A stretch of 64,000 bases of DNA from Glaciozyma antarctica PI12 (GCA_002917775.1 KZ627159.1:452010-516009); one strand, 5' to 3'. Positions 47,499 through 59,262 are shown, counted from the first letter of the stretch. Translations and numbers: made by a program. Notes: generated from the letters alone by a model not told the origin.

Positions 47499-49370
47499 AT
47501 GAATCTGTAAGAGCTCGCACGGCAACAGCGCACCAGCTAACACAAGCCCCAGCAGGACCAGCTCCCTCCTCCGTTCAGATCCCTATTCGTTTCGCATCTC
47601 CACCACCCCGCAACACCGTAAGCGCCATTCCGCCCCGCTCAGCTCTCCTCACAGGCTGATCCACTTCCAGCTCAACTCAGGGACCTCCTCGTTGCACCGC
47701 CTGAGGCACCTGGGACCGTCAGCACGATCGAGTGTGACTCGATCGTGCGTCACGACCTGAGTGGGAGGGTGCGTCTTGCCGCCGTGGTGGCGGAGGACTC
47801 AAGCTGACGGCTCGTGTGGGTCCTGCAGAAACCGCCTTCGTACACACGATTACGCTTCGCGCCTTCAGCCCTCGTGCACGGCTGTGGACTCGTAGCTGCC
47901 GGTGGACAGAATGCGGAGCTTGCGCTACGAGCGGCGGAGCCTCGCTCGACCTGGTACGTTCGTGCGCAGGGAGTAGGGAGTAGGAGCTGATGGATTACTC
48001 TGCAGGTGCCACCAGATCACGGAAGCTACCGCAGGGTCCATCAATAACAGCATCTACATCGCCCCCTCCCCCCTCTCCGCCGCCGTTCCTCGCTTGACCG
48101 TGTCCAACAACGACCAGTCCATCAAGGTGTTTGAGGTATCGGGACGAGTACCAGACTACAAGGGCTCGAGGCGGAGACGGGCTCGCGAGCGGGAGAGGGC
48201 GTACGAGGACGACGACGAGAGCGGAGACGAGGAGGCGGTCGAGGAAGAGGGGGTGCACGACTTGGGAGGAGAGTGCAAGCTCGAGAGCGTCGAGTGTGCG
48301 GAGATCAAGCTGCACACGGCCGTAAACCACTGTACGTCCTGCTGATCGTGTGCGAAGGGAAGCGGGAGCTGATCATGGCGGTACAGCGTCTGTGAGTCCC
48401 GACGGACGGCGTATGGTGGCAGTTGGAGATACTCCAGAGATCTTCCTCTTCGACGTACTCCACAACGGTACCTACGAGCTCGTGCACGTATTCGAGGGCT
48501 CAGAGGACGCCTCGTTCTCCACCGACTGGTCCAGCAGCGCCGATAAGTTCGCCGTCGCGTCTCAGGGTGCGTCCTCTCTCTCCGTGGCTCCTTCCAGTCG
48601 ATGAGGGACGCTAATTGATTTGCTGCAGACGGATTCGTCCATCTCTACGACATCCGGAACCTTCCCCGCGCCTCGACCTCTTTCACGCCTTCGCCCGCTT
48701 CTCCTCGCAAGCTCGCGACGTTCCAGACGACCCAGCGAGGTCCCGCAGGCGCAGCTCGCAAGGTCAAATTCAGTCCTCAAGGAGTGGATTCCGAGCTGCT
48801 GGCTTTCACCGAGGTGCGTCTTCCTATCCATCTCTCCACGGACCTTGCGAAGAACGCCTGGCAACTTTCCGCCCCTTCTCACCCACTGACGTTCCTCTCT
48901 ATAGCACCGCTCTTTCGTCCACGTCATCGACGCACGCACTTTCGACCAACTCCAAATTCTCACCGTCCCTTCCTCCTCCCTCCCCTCCCCGTCCCCGTCC
49001 CCACCCTCCTCGCCGATCCCGCCCTTCTCCCCCTTCAATCTCTCCACCCTCCTCCAACTCCCCCGACTCCCGTCCCTTCTGGCGCCGCGTCCTCATCGAC
49101 CCCGACCCCGCTCCCGCCGCTCCAGAGGAGGAGGAGGAAGAATGCCCGGACGACCCGCTCTTCAGAACCTTGTCGGGTTACGCTCCGATGTTCTTGACGG
49201 GGTACCATAGTACGAGTCTGTACTTTCCCGACGAGACGAGTCCCGAGGATCTGGTGGGGATGGATTGGGGGGAGGAGGGAGAGTTGTTTGTGGCGACGGG
49301 GAAGAGGGTGTGGGAGTGGAGTGTGGATCGGAGAGGGAGGAGGTGTGCGGGGAGTTGGGGAGTTAGGTAG
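47499..49370 (+). CDS. DUF2415 WD-type protein
   Basis: Fungal proteins with this domain are WD-like propellers of unknown role. The readable part starts near 47560 (PSSVQIPIRFASPPPRNT, then LPAQLRDLLVAPPEAPGTVS) and continues SALVHGCGLVAAGGQNAELA, CHQITEATAGSINNSIYIAP and LTVSNNDQSIKVFEVSG. After an acidic insertion come SVSPDGRRMVAVGDTPEIFL and FDVLHNGTYELVHVFEGSED, the DUF2415 core. Then GFVHLYDIRNLPRAST, AARKVKFSPQGVDSELLAFT and a last exon with RTLSGYAPMFLTGYHSTSLY and GMDWGEEGELFVATGKRVWE, stop at 49368-49370. The start is unresolved: an 8-nt exon (ATG at 47499, donor GTAAGA) looks attractive but joins in the wrong phase by my reading. Confidence 0.8.
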
Positions 49371-50209
49371 GCGCATGGGACGGAGGTGGAGGAGAGGGCG
49401 CAGGTTGTTGTAGTCATCTTTGCATTTTGCTTGTCTTGTCGGGTTCGGAATTTCGCGTAGAGCAGCGGTTGAGTGCGGTGATGTTCCTGAACTAGAACAG
49501 CAAGATGTGTGAGAGGAAGGGAGCGAAGCGGTAGGCGACGTTCGGAGATCCAAATCTACTCGCAAGAACGGTGGCGTTGTTCCGTTTCTGACTTCGTGAA
49601 AGTCCCTACCTCGCTGGCGCGATAGGCTGTTGAGCGAGCTTGCTTCTGCGACGGCAATCTGCGAGAAGCTGGGATAAACTGGACGAGCTAGCGAGCGCAC
49701 CGGTGCACTAGCAGGTCGGCGTCGGCGTTCTCTTCGTCTTGGAAAAGGGGACACGCAGGCCGTGGTGCCGAAATGATACACGCGCACTTTCAGAAGAGTG
49801 GAATTCCTTCCAGCAGCTTGCCGTCCGGACTGGGTGCTCGAGAGACCTGGTAGAAAGGTCGGTAAGCTGGAAAGACGGAGGGAAGCAGCGCTGGGCTCGC
49901 CGAGGCTAGCTGTGCTCGACGGTTACGAATGCTTGTCTGTAGCTGCGCCTGGAAAGCAGAGAGATTGGAGGAGAGGCACTTATAGAGCAGGAGACCTCTC
50001 TCTCCGCTTAGGTCGCGGACGTGAGACGAAGAACGACGGACGCGAGGACGGGAGGGCAGTAGTTCGAGCAGAGCAGGACCACAGTGCTTAACCAAAGTAA
50101 GCACCGAAGCAGGTTGATGGACGGAGGACAAGAGAGCTCCCTTTCAAAACGTTCAACTGCTTCGTCACGGCGCTCACCTCTCTCCTTCCTACTCCTCCGC
50201 GTTGTTACG
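49371..50209. other. Intergenic, DUF2415 gene to VPS27
   Basis: About 840 bp, no supported gene. A TATA-like CTATAAG (minus strand, about 49979-49985) lies upstream of a minus-strand frame that has no recognisable features. The right end is the VPS27 promoter. Confidence 0.45.
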
Positions 50210-52408
50210 ATGGCTTTCCTGTGGGGCTCAACAGCTCAGGTTGACTTCGACGCCCTCCTAGGTGAGCTGACCTGTCGTCCACCGCCGCCCAGCTCGAGCT
50301 GACTCCGCCCCTGACCTCGTACAGACAAGACCACCTCCGACCTCCTCCCCTCCTCCGCCGCACCAGACCTAGTCGCCTCTCTCGAGCTTGCCGACCTCAT
50401 CCGCTCCTCCGCCATCCCTCCCCTCGCCGCCACCAAGTCCCTCCTCCGCCGCCTGACTAACTCGAACCCCAACGTCCAGCTCCTCGCCCTCTCGGTCTTT
50501 GACATAGCAATCAAGAACGGAGGGACTCCCTTCCTGGCTCAAGTTGCCGGCAAGGAGTGCGCTACGGAGCTCGAGTCGCTGGCGAGAGGGAAGCCAGACG
50601 GGAATCGCGATGTCAAGGAGCGCGCTCTCAGTCGCCTCCAGGACTGGGCGACGGCGTTCATGGGCAAGGAGGGACTGAGGAGCTCGGAGCTAGTCAAGTC
50701 GTACGAGCGGATGAAGAGTGAGGGGCTACCGTTCCCTCCTCGAGACCCCACCGCCACCGCCGCCATGGTCGACTCTCTCTCCGTGAGCTTTCGCCATTCC
50801 GTGGGTCCCACCCACTCGCTAACTACAATCTACAGGCACCCGAATGGACCGACTCTCCTTATTGCACTCGCTGCCGAACCGACTTCTCCACCTTCAACCG
50901 CAAGCACCACTGCCGGAACTGCGGTCACGTCTTCGACCAAGCCTGCTCGGCTCAGAGCGCGCCTTTGCCGCACTACGGCGTCGCGGAGCCCGTGAGAGTT
51001 TGTGATGGATGCGTCAAAAAGCTCAAGGAGGGGAAGGGGGCGATAGGGAGGAGCAGGAGCGCGTCGTTGGGAGGGATAGGGACGGACCGTCCGGGGCTCC
51101 CTGAGCGCAGCTCGACGATGTCGTACGGCAAGCGACCGCATACGCATAGGACGTCGAGCTCTACTTCAGCACTCAAGAGTACGTCGGGCAAGCGATCGAA
51201 GGAGGACGAGGACCTCCAGCGCGCGATAGCTGCATCCCTCCTCGACGCTGCGCCCTCGTCCTCGACCTCCGGACCCGCCTACCAGCTCCGTGACCCTCCC
51301 TCTGGCGTCAGATACACATCCTCCTACTCTCGACCCGCTCCTCCGCCCTCTGTCTCGAAACCCGTCGCCGAGGAGGAGGAGGACCCCGATCTCGCTGCCG
51401 CCATCGCCGCCTCCCTCCGCGACCTCGCTCCGGCCCCTTCAGCCCCTTCAAAATCCTACGCCTCCCTATATCCCTCTTCCTCCAACGCGCATTACCCCTC
51501 CGCCGCCCCCCCACCCCGATTCGCCCCTCTCCCCTCTTACGACCTTTCGCCCTCGGAATCGTCGTCCCTCGAGACTTTCTCCTCTCGCGTACTCGAAGGC
51601 CCTAAGGAGCACATGGGGGAGCGGGAACGGGAGCTATATGAGCGTGCGAGGATGGCACAGCCGAGGTTGGAGAGGGGACTGGAGGACGCGGCTCGGCGGA
51701 GGGAGATTCTGGTAGAGATGAATGAGAAGCTGGGGGAGGCGACGAGGCTGTACGAGGGGATGCTGGAGGATCGCGTTAGGGGATCTTCGGAGAGGGTTGC
51801 AGGTGCGCTTGGGTTTCTCCATCGCAGCGGTTGGGCGAGAGCTGAACTTATGAATCGCAGGCTACTCGTACGGCGCGAACGCTCGGTCCCAGCAACAGCA
51901 GCAGCAGCCCTACTACACCGCTAGTCCACCACCACAGCACGCTCAGGAACCCTATCCTCCCACCTCCTACGCACCGCCACCGCAACACTCCTACACGCCG
52001 CAGCCCTACCCACCCACCTCCTACGCCCCTTACCCCGCCCACACCAACTCCTACGCTTCCACCCCCGCCCCTCCAGCCCATTCAGACTCTTACGCCCCAC
52101 CATTAACCTCCTACGCCCCGCCACCGACCTCCTACGCCCCCTCTCACTCCGAGTCCCTCCCTCCCCAATCCTACGCCGCTCCTCAACCTTACGCCCCCGC
52201 ACCCCAATACGCCCCTGCCCCCGCCACGCACGCCGAACCACCCTCGCAGCATGCAGGCTACTACAAACCCTCGTCCTTCCCTGCGGTTCCGACGGGTCCA
52301 CAGGCGGTGCTGTTCCCGAGCGTACCGACTGAGAACCCGTGGGAGAGGGAGGAGATGGAGAGGAGGAAGGAGGAGGAGGCGAAGGTTGGGGAGTTGATTG
52401 AGTTGTAA
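50210..52408 (+). CDS. VPS27: ESCRT-0 subunit Vps27 (VHS-FYVE-UIM protein)
   Basis: Vps27 recruits ubiquitinated cargo and ESCRT-I to endosomes. The VHS domain opens the protein (MAFLWGSTAQVDFDALLDKT, then LKKATNS-like LLRRLTNSNPNVQLLALSVF and KNGGTPFLAQVAGKECATEL). The FYVE finger has its hallmarks: WTDSPYCTRC and NRKHHCRNCG, with VRVCDGCVKKL at the end; RKHHCR is the PI3P-binding motif. Two ubiquitin-interacting motifs follow (EDLQRAIAASLLDA and DPDLAAAIAASLRDL). A helical region (ERARMAQPRLERGLEDAARR, then REILVEMNEKLGEATRLYEG) corresponds to the GAT-like Hse1-binding part. The C-terminal 190 residues are Tyr/Pro/Ala repeats and the last residues LIEL form a clathrin box. Stop TAA at 52406. 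All domains are in the expected order. Confidence 0.96.
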
Positions 52409-52798
52409 GGCGAAGTGCTGTTTTGGACGCGAGGGAATGAGACGTGCTTGTTGATTTTGTGAGCTGGATGTGGTGCTTCCTGTCGCATTCTGTTGACCTT
52501 TCGACTTGAGAAGGAGGCCTGCATACGGCGTCGACGGCGGAGGGGGGACTGGTCGTCGACGCTCGCTTGCGAAGCCGAGGAATGCGGATTTGTTTTGTCG
52601 AGTTCGGTGCGCTTGTTTCTTCAGCACTCCCTCCACTGCTTCTCTTACTGCACTTCTACGCTCTCAGCCCCTGCTCTGTTCCTGCTGTCGACGACGCTGG
52701 AGGAGTCGCCCTTTCCGCCGCAAGCTCCGTCGATCGATCTCAAGCCTCTCTCAGCCAATCCGGCTAGCGCTGTTCTCCCTCCCACTCCTCCATCCAGC

Positions 52799-53704
52799 AT
52801 GCATCTTTCCCGCAACGCCTCGCGCCTCCGAGCTCTCCTCCATACCCCTCCCCCCGCGCGACCTTCCGCCAGCACAACCCCATCCTCGATCGGCCGCCGC
52901 CCCTCTCGCATCGGACGCTCCGAGTACGCCGTAGCAGCCACGACGTCCCTCCTCGCTGGGGGTGCTCTCTTCTACATCAATCAGCCTCTCCGACTCGACA
53001 CCTCGACGCCAGAGGTCGATCCGCCGTCCGAGTTCTTGTTTGCGACGGGGGGACGGATCAAGAGTCGCGATGCGCCAGCGTTCAGCAGGGACGAGGTGAC
53101 GGTGGTGATGTTGATCGGAGGACCCAAGGGAGGAAAGACCGAGCAGGCGAAGCGTATCGCAAAGAGGTTTGACGCGACGTACGAAGATTGTGCGTCTTTC
53201 ACTCGGTTCGCGTCTTTGCGAAGCTCATTAGCGATCGGAGAACAGCTTCGTCCGACCTCTATTCCGACATCGCTCTCGCCCTCCCCATCGCCCACCTCTC
53301 CTCCCCAACTTCAATATCCCAAATCCGAATCGTCGTCGATTCTCCTTTCGTCACCGACGACCCCCTCGCCGAAGCTCTCTCGTTCGAGAAGCACGTCGCT
53401 CCTATCCTCCTCTTCATGTTTATCGACTGCCCACCTGCCGATGCAGCGAAGCGAGCACCAGGAGAAGATTCCGAGGCGATCGCGAAGGAGCATGCGGAGT
53501 GGATGCGGAAGAACGCTCCCCTCATCAAGCATTATCGGCATCAAGGCAACTTCCTCGAGGTGAGTCCGCCTGCGCAAGTTTCGGAAGAGGTGCTGACCAT
53601 GGTTTGAGCAGATTACGGGACAGTGGCCGGCGGATGAGCAGTGGGAGCAGGTCGAGGCGAAGCTGGAGAGCGCGTTGGAGCTTGAAGCGAGAGGAGAGCT
53701 GTAG
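52799..53704 (+). CDS. Membrane-anchored P-loop kinase-like protein
   Basis: Three exons. The N-terminus is basic and Ser-rich (LSRNASRLRALLHTPPPARP) followed by a hydrophobic segment (YAVAATTSLLAGGALFYIN), suggesting mitochondrial import and an inner-membrane anchor. The P-loop is VTVVMLIGGPKGGKTEQAKR, a Walker A (GxxxxGKT) like that of adenylate and UMP-CMP kinases, then IAKRFDATYED. After the first intron come DLYSDIALALPIAHLS and RIVVDSPFVTDDPLAEALSF, and HVAPILLFMFIDCPPADAAK with APGEDSEAIAKEHAEW resembles the LID and following part. The usual DGFPR motif appears as VDSPFV, so the NMP-binding site is divergent. About 260 residues. Kinase activity is not assured; family assignment rests on the P-loop and overall order. 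Confidence 0.65.
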
Positions 53705-53809
53705 CCCCCCCTTCATGTAAAGCTGCATTGAGATCATGATAGGAGCAACAAGATGGAATATTGGGGTATAGTATGCGATGCGAGAGATAGACGAGAGGGA
53801 AGAGGTAGT

Positions 53810-55240
53810 TCAGCGACCAGGTCTCGCCACCACCGCCCGCTTCCTCGTCTTGGGATCAACGGGCTTCCAACGCTCTCCGCCCGTAGCGAGGTTATGCCAA
53901 TAATCCCCAGGTCCCCAGCTACGAGAGCCGAAGTCCCAGGCGCGCGCGGTGATCCTCCTCGCCTCTCCTCCCTCTCCTCCGGACTTCTCTCGCCTCGATC
54001 CCTCCGCGATCCCTGCCAAACTTCTAATGAGTCCTCCTTTACCGTATCGACGTCCGTCGCGTGCGTTTCGGGAGAATCGGGGAGAGGAGGAGAGGGCGAG
54101 CGCTGGATCTCGCGCGGACGATAGGCGGTTCCGACGATCCCTGGTTCTCCGGGCGAGTAGGTTCGTTCGATAGAGGTGATTTCGTGTTGGTGGAAGACGT
54201 AGCGATGGTTATTGGCGGTTTGTTGGTGGCGAGCTACCGAGGCCTGCGAAGCGAGAGATTAGGAGCGGGACTGCGGAGGGGAGTAGGAAGACGAACGGTG
54301 CAGCGATTGCAAGGTTGTATGATATGGTCTGAGAAGGCAGAGAATCAGCTGCTGCGACAACGGCGAAAGGAACGCAACACTCACAGCCGACGACAGCTCC
54401 GCAACCGAAGCAGCCGAGCGAAGAAGTGAGGCAGTTGCAGGTCCTTTCGACGCTGGTATCTTCCGAAGTCGGCGAGTGGGGCCACAGAGGACCAACGTTG
54501 GAAGGCGCAGCGTCGCTGGAAAAGAGGACGACGCTCGGCTTGAGCAGCAGTACCGACTGTGGACGGAAGTTCAGCTTCGCAGGTCGGAAAACGATAGGAA
54601 CAGGACGTACACGCATTGCCCGATCAGTAACAAAAACATCGCATGATGCGCAGCGAAGGGAGTAAACGCGATGGAGAGGCGGGAGGGAAGGGGGAGAGCT
54701 CCACGCTGAAGAGCCTGAGGCTTGAGCGTGGTGTCCCATTTCGCGGTTGCTGGGTCGTTGCCGAATCGAAGGATGGTGTGGATAATGGGTATGCGATGGG
54801 TGAGGAGGGACGGAGTGGTGCTGGCGGGAAAACAGGTACGAGGTGGAGGAGGAAGGGGAGAGGGAGGAAGGGAGGAGGGACGCCTGGGGCTCGGAGGGAG
54901 GTGTGGCGTAGGCGTCGAGGGTGGTAGCTTGGAGAGATCCGTTGCGTGGAATGTTGTTTCGTGCGCTGAGCTGTGCGTGGGTGTGCGAGGCGCGTGCTGC
55001 GTTGGGAAGAAGGGCGGGGTCGCGCATATGCTGGAGAGAGAGGGATGGGGAAAGGAAAGGAGTAGAGGTGGGAGAAGAACGAGTGCGAGAGGTGTGTGCT
55101 TGAGGGGCGTCCTTGGTGGAGGGGGAGAGTGCCTGACGAAAAGCCTGGGAGAGGAGGGCCTGTCCTTCGATCGACGAGCGCCTTCGGAGCCGCCGGCGAA
55201 TGTGAGAAGTCGGAGGGAGGAGGAGTGGAGGGCGTGCCAA
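53810..55240 (-). CDS. FAM72 family protein
   Basis: FAM72 proteins are small zinc-binding Cys-rich proteins of poorly known role; human members promote degradation of UNG2. The N-terminal 200 residues are disordered. The domain starts HRVYSLRCASCDVFVTDRAM, continues after an intron with SVLLLKPSVVLFSSDAAPSN, TCNCLTSSLGCFGCGAVVG, and after another intron YHIIQPCNRCT. A third intron (donor GTTCGT) joins to ASVARHQQTANNHRYVFHQH and EITSIERTYSPGEPGIVGTA. Paired cysteines and the YHI..PC..C block match the family. The last piece is uncertain: a C-terminal segment in another frame reads WDFGSRSWGPGDYWHNLATG and ends at 53810, as expected for fungal members, but I could not fix the joining intron. 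Confidence 0.78.
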
Positions 55241-56032
55241 CGAGAGGACGTGGAGGGAGAAGGAACGAACGCAGGGGAGGGGCAGCGGAGCAGGGAGGGC
55301 GAGAACACGGGGTTAGAACGACTTGGGTCGTGGGCATCGCCAGTTCCACGGCAAGGAGAAGCTGGTAAAGTTTGGTTCTCGAAGCAGGAAGCGAGGAAGA
55401 GAGAGAGAGACAAGCGAAACAAGATTCGTCCGGAAACAGAAAAACCGACACCGAATTTGCGAGGACTGCGACAGCATCGCTGATGCTGATGTGTGAGGAC
55501 TGGCGCGCGTGGGCGTTTGCACCACTTCTATTTAATTCCACGCCATGATGGGGAAGGTGTTTCGCGTGCACGAAGAACGACTCCCCAACCAGCCCTTCCC
55601 GCCTCCCCTCGAGCCCTGGTCTACCTTACGGACTGCTACGAACTGTCTCTCTAACAGGTTCGGCCGTGTCTTCCCCGTCGAAAAGGTCGTACAGATCGAC
55701 CGACACCTTGATCCGGAAAAGGAAGCTGGCCAGGGGCGAGACTTCAACTTTTCATCAGGTCCACTCAAATCTCGGAGTTCCGGAGCTCCGGAGCTCCGAG
55801 CGAGCACTTTCTGAATCAGTTTCGAGAAGGCGTGGCTCGATACAGCTCTGCAAACTTTGACAACCGTCGAGGTCTGTCTCTGTTCCCTCACCGCGACAGG
55901 CATACGCGCAAACATCACAGAACCAGCTCGTTGCAAACCCTAAAGCGTTCCCACGATTCCTCCCGTTGTACCTGCGAGGGGACGTCAGAAGTCGTAGCTT
56001 CGCAGGGAACGAAACACGACTCACCACCTTCC
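55241..56032. other. Region between FAM72 and the first SET gene
   Basis: This holds the FAM72 promoter and the SET gene 3' flank, including a 3' untranslated intron (donor GTGAGTCG near 56018, acceptor CGCAG near 55976) that is also recognisable after the second SET copy. A strong palindrome lies at 55771-55800. A minus-strand frame of about 130 codons (55532-55936) has no recognisable features. Confidence 0.45.
55771..55800. repeat. 30-bp near-perfect palindrome
   Basis: The two 15-base arms are complementary except for one pair (T at position 8 opposite G at position 23), which is a G-U wobble in RNA. The arms contain repeats of CCGGAGCT. In a transcript this would fold into a very stable hairpin with no loop spacer. 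Confidence 0.9.
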
Positions 56033-58844
56033 TCACGACCTGAGCAAGTCCTCGATTCCCAACCCCGGCAGAACGTCTTCGTAGCGGACGTCGAAGAACT
56101 CACTCCCTACCCCCGACGCCAAGTTCTCCATCGCAACCGCCGCCTTCGCCCACATGATCCCCTCCGCGCGCTTTCCCGCCGCCTTTCACCTCCCAGCATT
56201 CGTAAGGAGCGCCATGACCGCAAAGACGCTGTCCCCGATCGGTGCGGCGCGAGGAACGATGTCGACCGGCGCAAGACGTCCGCGCGAGCTCCCTGCGGAG
56301 GGGTAGACGCGCTCGACGACTCCTCCCTGCGCCTCGATAGACTTGAGCTCGTAGTCGACCGCCTCGCCGAGATTCTTTGGGTCGGAACGACTGGCGGTGA
56401 GGCATTCGGCGAGAAGGTGGTAGGCGGGGCTGAGTTCGGGACGGAGAGGGCGGCGAGAGGGGAGGTAGGTCGCTTCGAGGGCGGAGATGTAGGCTTCGAT
56501 TCGGCGGCGAGCGACGGGGTCGACGCGCGAGTTCTTGAAATTCGAGCGGACCAGAGCCTGAAGCGTTCCGTACTGGTTCTTGACGAGCTGCTCCCGCTGC
56601 CGAACTTTGACGACCCCGTCGAGCTTGTCCATCATGCAGAGATCGCAGTCGCAGCCGTTGACGAAGTGCTTGGAGAGAACACTCTTCTCGTCGCCGACCT
56701 TGCGGTGGCAGTACGGAATGAAGATCTCGGCTCCGAGAGAAATGTCGCAGCGAGCTCGAACGACCATGAGGTCGCCGTACGTCCTCCACATCGCGGAGGG
56801 AGCGCACGAGTGGTTGGCGAGGGAGGAGAGGAGGAAGAGGGCCCTTGGAGATTCCTTCTTTTCGTCGCTGTCGCCACCGACGGTGAAGGAGGCTTTGGGG
56901 AAGACGGAGGGACCGAAGCTGTGGATCAAGCGTAAGTGACAGCCCTGGAGATAGCGGTGAAATAAGGCATACGAGTTGTACGTGCAGACCTTCTCGATTC
57001 GGGCGGTATCGATGTCGCAAGGTGCCACTTCGTGAGGGTCAAGACGGCAGCGGCTGTCGAGTTGGAAGGGATCCGCGGAGTACGAAGAGCCAGCGTAGAG
57101 GGAGTTGATGCGAGCGACGTCGCTGGGGTTGTCGAGGAGGCGAGCGATAATCCGGGTGACAAGGTCGACCTGAGTCGTCTTGTTAAGGACATTCTGCCGT
57201 AGATCGAGGGAGATGACCATTCGCTTTGACGCGGGCGAGTGGAAGGCGACCGAAAACGCCTTTTCGACGATGAGCAGCTCGCCCGCTGCGATATCCCTCG
57301 TCGCCACCATGCCTCGTCCTCCGCCGCGAGACTCCATTTTCTCGACGCGAATCGGTCCAACGAAGTCGGCGACGTCCAAGCGAGGCTCGCTTTCCATCTT
57401 GAGACCGGCGCGAAAGAGCGAGATCCAGTCGTAGTTCCCGGAGCTCACTTCGGCCAGGCAAGCCTTCGTACGCTCGAGTCCCGCAACGGCGTCCTGGCTC
57501 GAGGGAAAGTGGGCGAGAGTCGCTTGAAAGGCCTCCGCCGCCTGTGCGAAGTATCGCAAGCCCTCGAGCGCCTTCGCAGCTCGGAGAAACGCCTTCTCCT
57601 GCGTCGCTCCCTGCGAAGCCTCGCCAGCCGAATCGATGAGCTTCAAGACTTTCGAGGCGTCGCGGTAGGCGGAGGCGAAGCTCTGAAGGTGAAGATTGGC
57701 GGCGGCGCGATTGAGGTGGAGGAGTAGGAGTGCTGGAGAGGAAGGGGGGAGGCTGAGGATGCCTTGGGAGTACTTGGCTTCGGCGAGACGGTACTTCTTC
57801 TGCTGGAAGAGGGCGTCGCCGGCGGCCTTGAAATCGATGGAGGAGGACGAGGATTTGGCGAGGGAAGGGAACGCCCATCTGACCGACTTGGCGAGGTGGT
57901 CGTTTGGTGCGAGAAAGATCACGTCGGTTGGAGAATCGATGCGGATGAAGGGGTAGTCACCCGTCGCGGGTATCTTGTAGACCGGTTCGCGAATGGCGAG
58001 GATGGTACCGATAGGGAAGATGTTGTCGAGGTCGGGGCCAGTGACGATGTCGAAGAGAGGGAGGTTGTAGATGCTCAGCATGACTCTGCAGGGAGAAAAG
58101 ATAGTCAGCTACGCCGCAGGTGATAGAATCAACGAGGACGAGACCACGCCCGAGGCTCACGCTCGTCCGGCAGGATTCTCGATCGCGAGCGACACGCCGA
58201 CTTTAAGATCTGCGTAAGAAATGATGGTGAGTCCAATTTGCGAGCACACGAGGGACCGCCTCACCAGGAGCAGCGACGATTCGCGCCAGGAGGTAGTTTC
58301 CCTGTGAGCGAGCAGTTTGAGGTCAGGCAAGGGCGCCAGCTTCTTCGAATCCTACGCACGCGATGGGTTTGGTTCACTAGCATCTAAGAGAGAGCAACTG
58401 CTCAAGAACGGTCAGCGAGAACTCGGCGTGAGCTGGGGAGAGAGCAGGCTCACCACGCTTGAGCAAGGCGAGAGGGGTCGACGAGAACCTTTTCTCCATC
58501 CCCGAATAGGTCTTCATGAGCATAGGCTGGTTAACTGTCTGCAATAGGCGGTCCCTATCGGCGTTGAGAGCTTGGATGAGAGCGGGCGGGGTGTCGACCT
58601 TGCGCGGCGGCCGCCGCTTCTCCGCCTCGAACCTGCGCCTGACCTCCTTGACTTCCGCTTCGATCTGCGCGGGGTCGCGGTCATATTCCTGAATAGGCGC
58701 GGAGTGTGGCCTGGCGCCGGGGTTGCGGTGCACTTCGGAGAGGATCTGGAGGAAGGCAGCAGGGTTGTTGAGAGAGGCGGCGATGGTGTTGGGGTCAACG
58801 CCGAGGCTGCGAAGGGCGTTGACAAGAGCGTCTACGGTAGCCAT
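56033..58844 (-). CDS. SET- and TPR-domain protein (SMYD-like), probably disrupted
   Basis: This family consists of TPR-SET proteins, likely lysine methyltransferases. Exon 1 (ATG at 58844) reads MATVDALVNALRSLGVDPNT and VKEVRRRFEAEKRRPPRKVD. Later exons read GNYLLARIVAAP, KVGVSLAIENPAGRAVM, then a 630-codon frame: DFKAAGDALFQQKKYRLAEA (TPR), the SET N-part VEKMESRGGGRGMVATRDIA, the SET core LANHSCAPSAMWRTYGD and GAEIFIPYCHRKVGDEK, and a post-SET CDCDLC. Two defects are visible. The 38-nt second exon has TAG at 58384-58386 where the neighbouring copy has GAG. Near 56186 the frame is two bases short of the neighbouring copy, so the tail AKAAVAMENLASGVGSEFFD, ending LLRS at 56033, is out of frame. 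Translation from the Met at 58081 would still give the SET core. Recent decay or sequence error are both possible. Confidence 0.75.
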
Positions 58845-59262
58845 TCGTTCTGCGAACTGTTGGGAGCAGAGGTGGAGGAGAAAGGGAGGCCCTCAAGCAC
58901 GAACCTCGTGTCACTCGAAACGTTCGTGTAGGTATTGCTGCCCAACGAAAACGCAAGGGCCTCCTCTCCTCCAGCCAGCTCCAAAGCGGCTTCAAAAGAG
59001 GGTCGCCCTTCGAGGTGTAGAGGGTGGCGAAGCAGACGGCTTGAACCGCGTCGTTTGACCTCGTTGCGAAAAATGAGGCTCCGCGGACTTGTGCGTTCCT
59101 CTCTCCCCTATCCTCTCGCTGCGTTGCAATCTTCCCGGAAGGATTCACATAAAACGATCCTTGCAAGGTCTTTGAATGCCAAACCCAAACCAACGACCTC
59201 TGCAGAAAAAGGTCTCAGTCGTAGACCTTCGCAGTGCGCACGCAGCGACTCACCGGACTCCC
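58845..59262. other. Upstream of SET copy 1, downstream of copy 2
   Basis: About 420 bp. It contains the first copy's promoter and, next to the second copy, the remains of a 3' intron (donor GGTGAGTCG near 59248, acceptor CTGCAG near 59203) matching the one after copy 1. No other gene seen. Confidence 0.45.

Noticed and set aside
54571-55571. Three long minus-strand frames over the FAM72 region.
   Set aside because: Only the frame that leads into the Cys-rich FAM72 core at about 54670-54420 is supported; the others are Pro/Ser-rich shadows.
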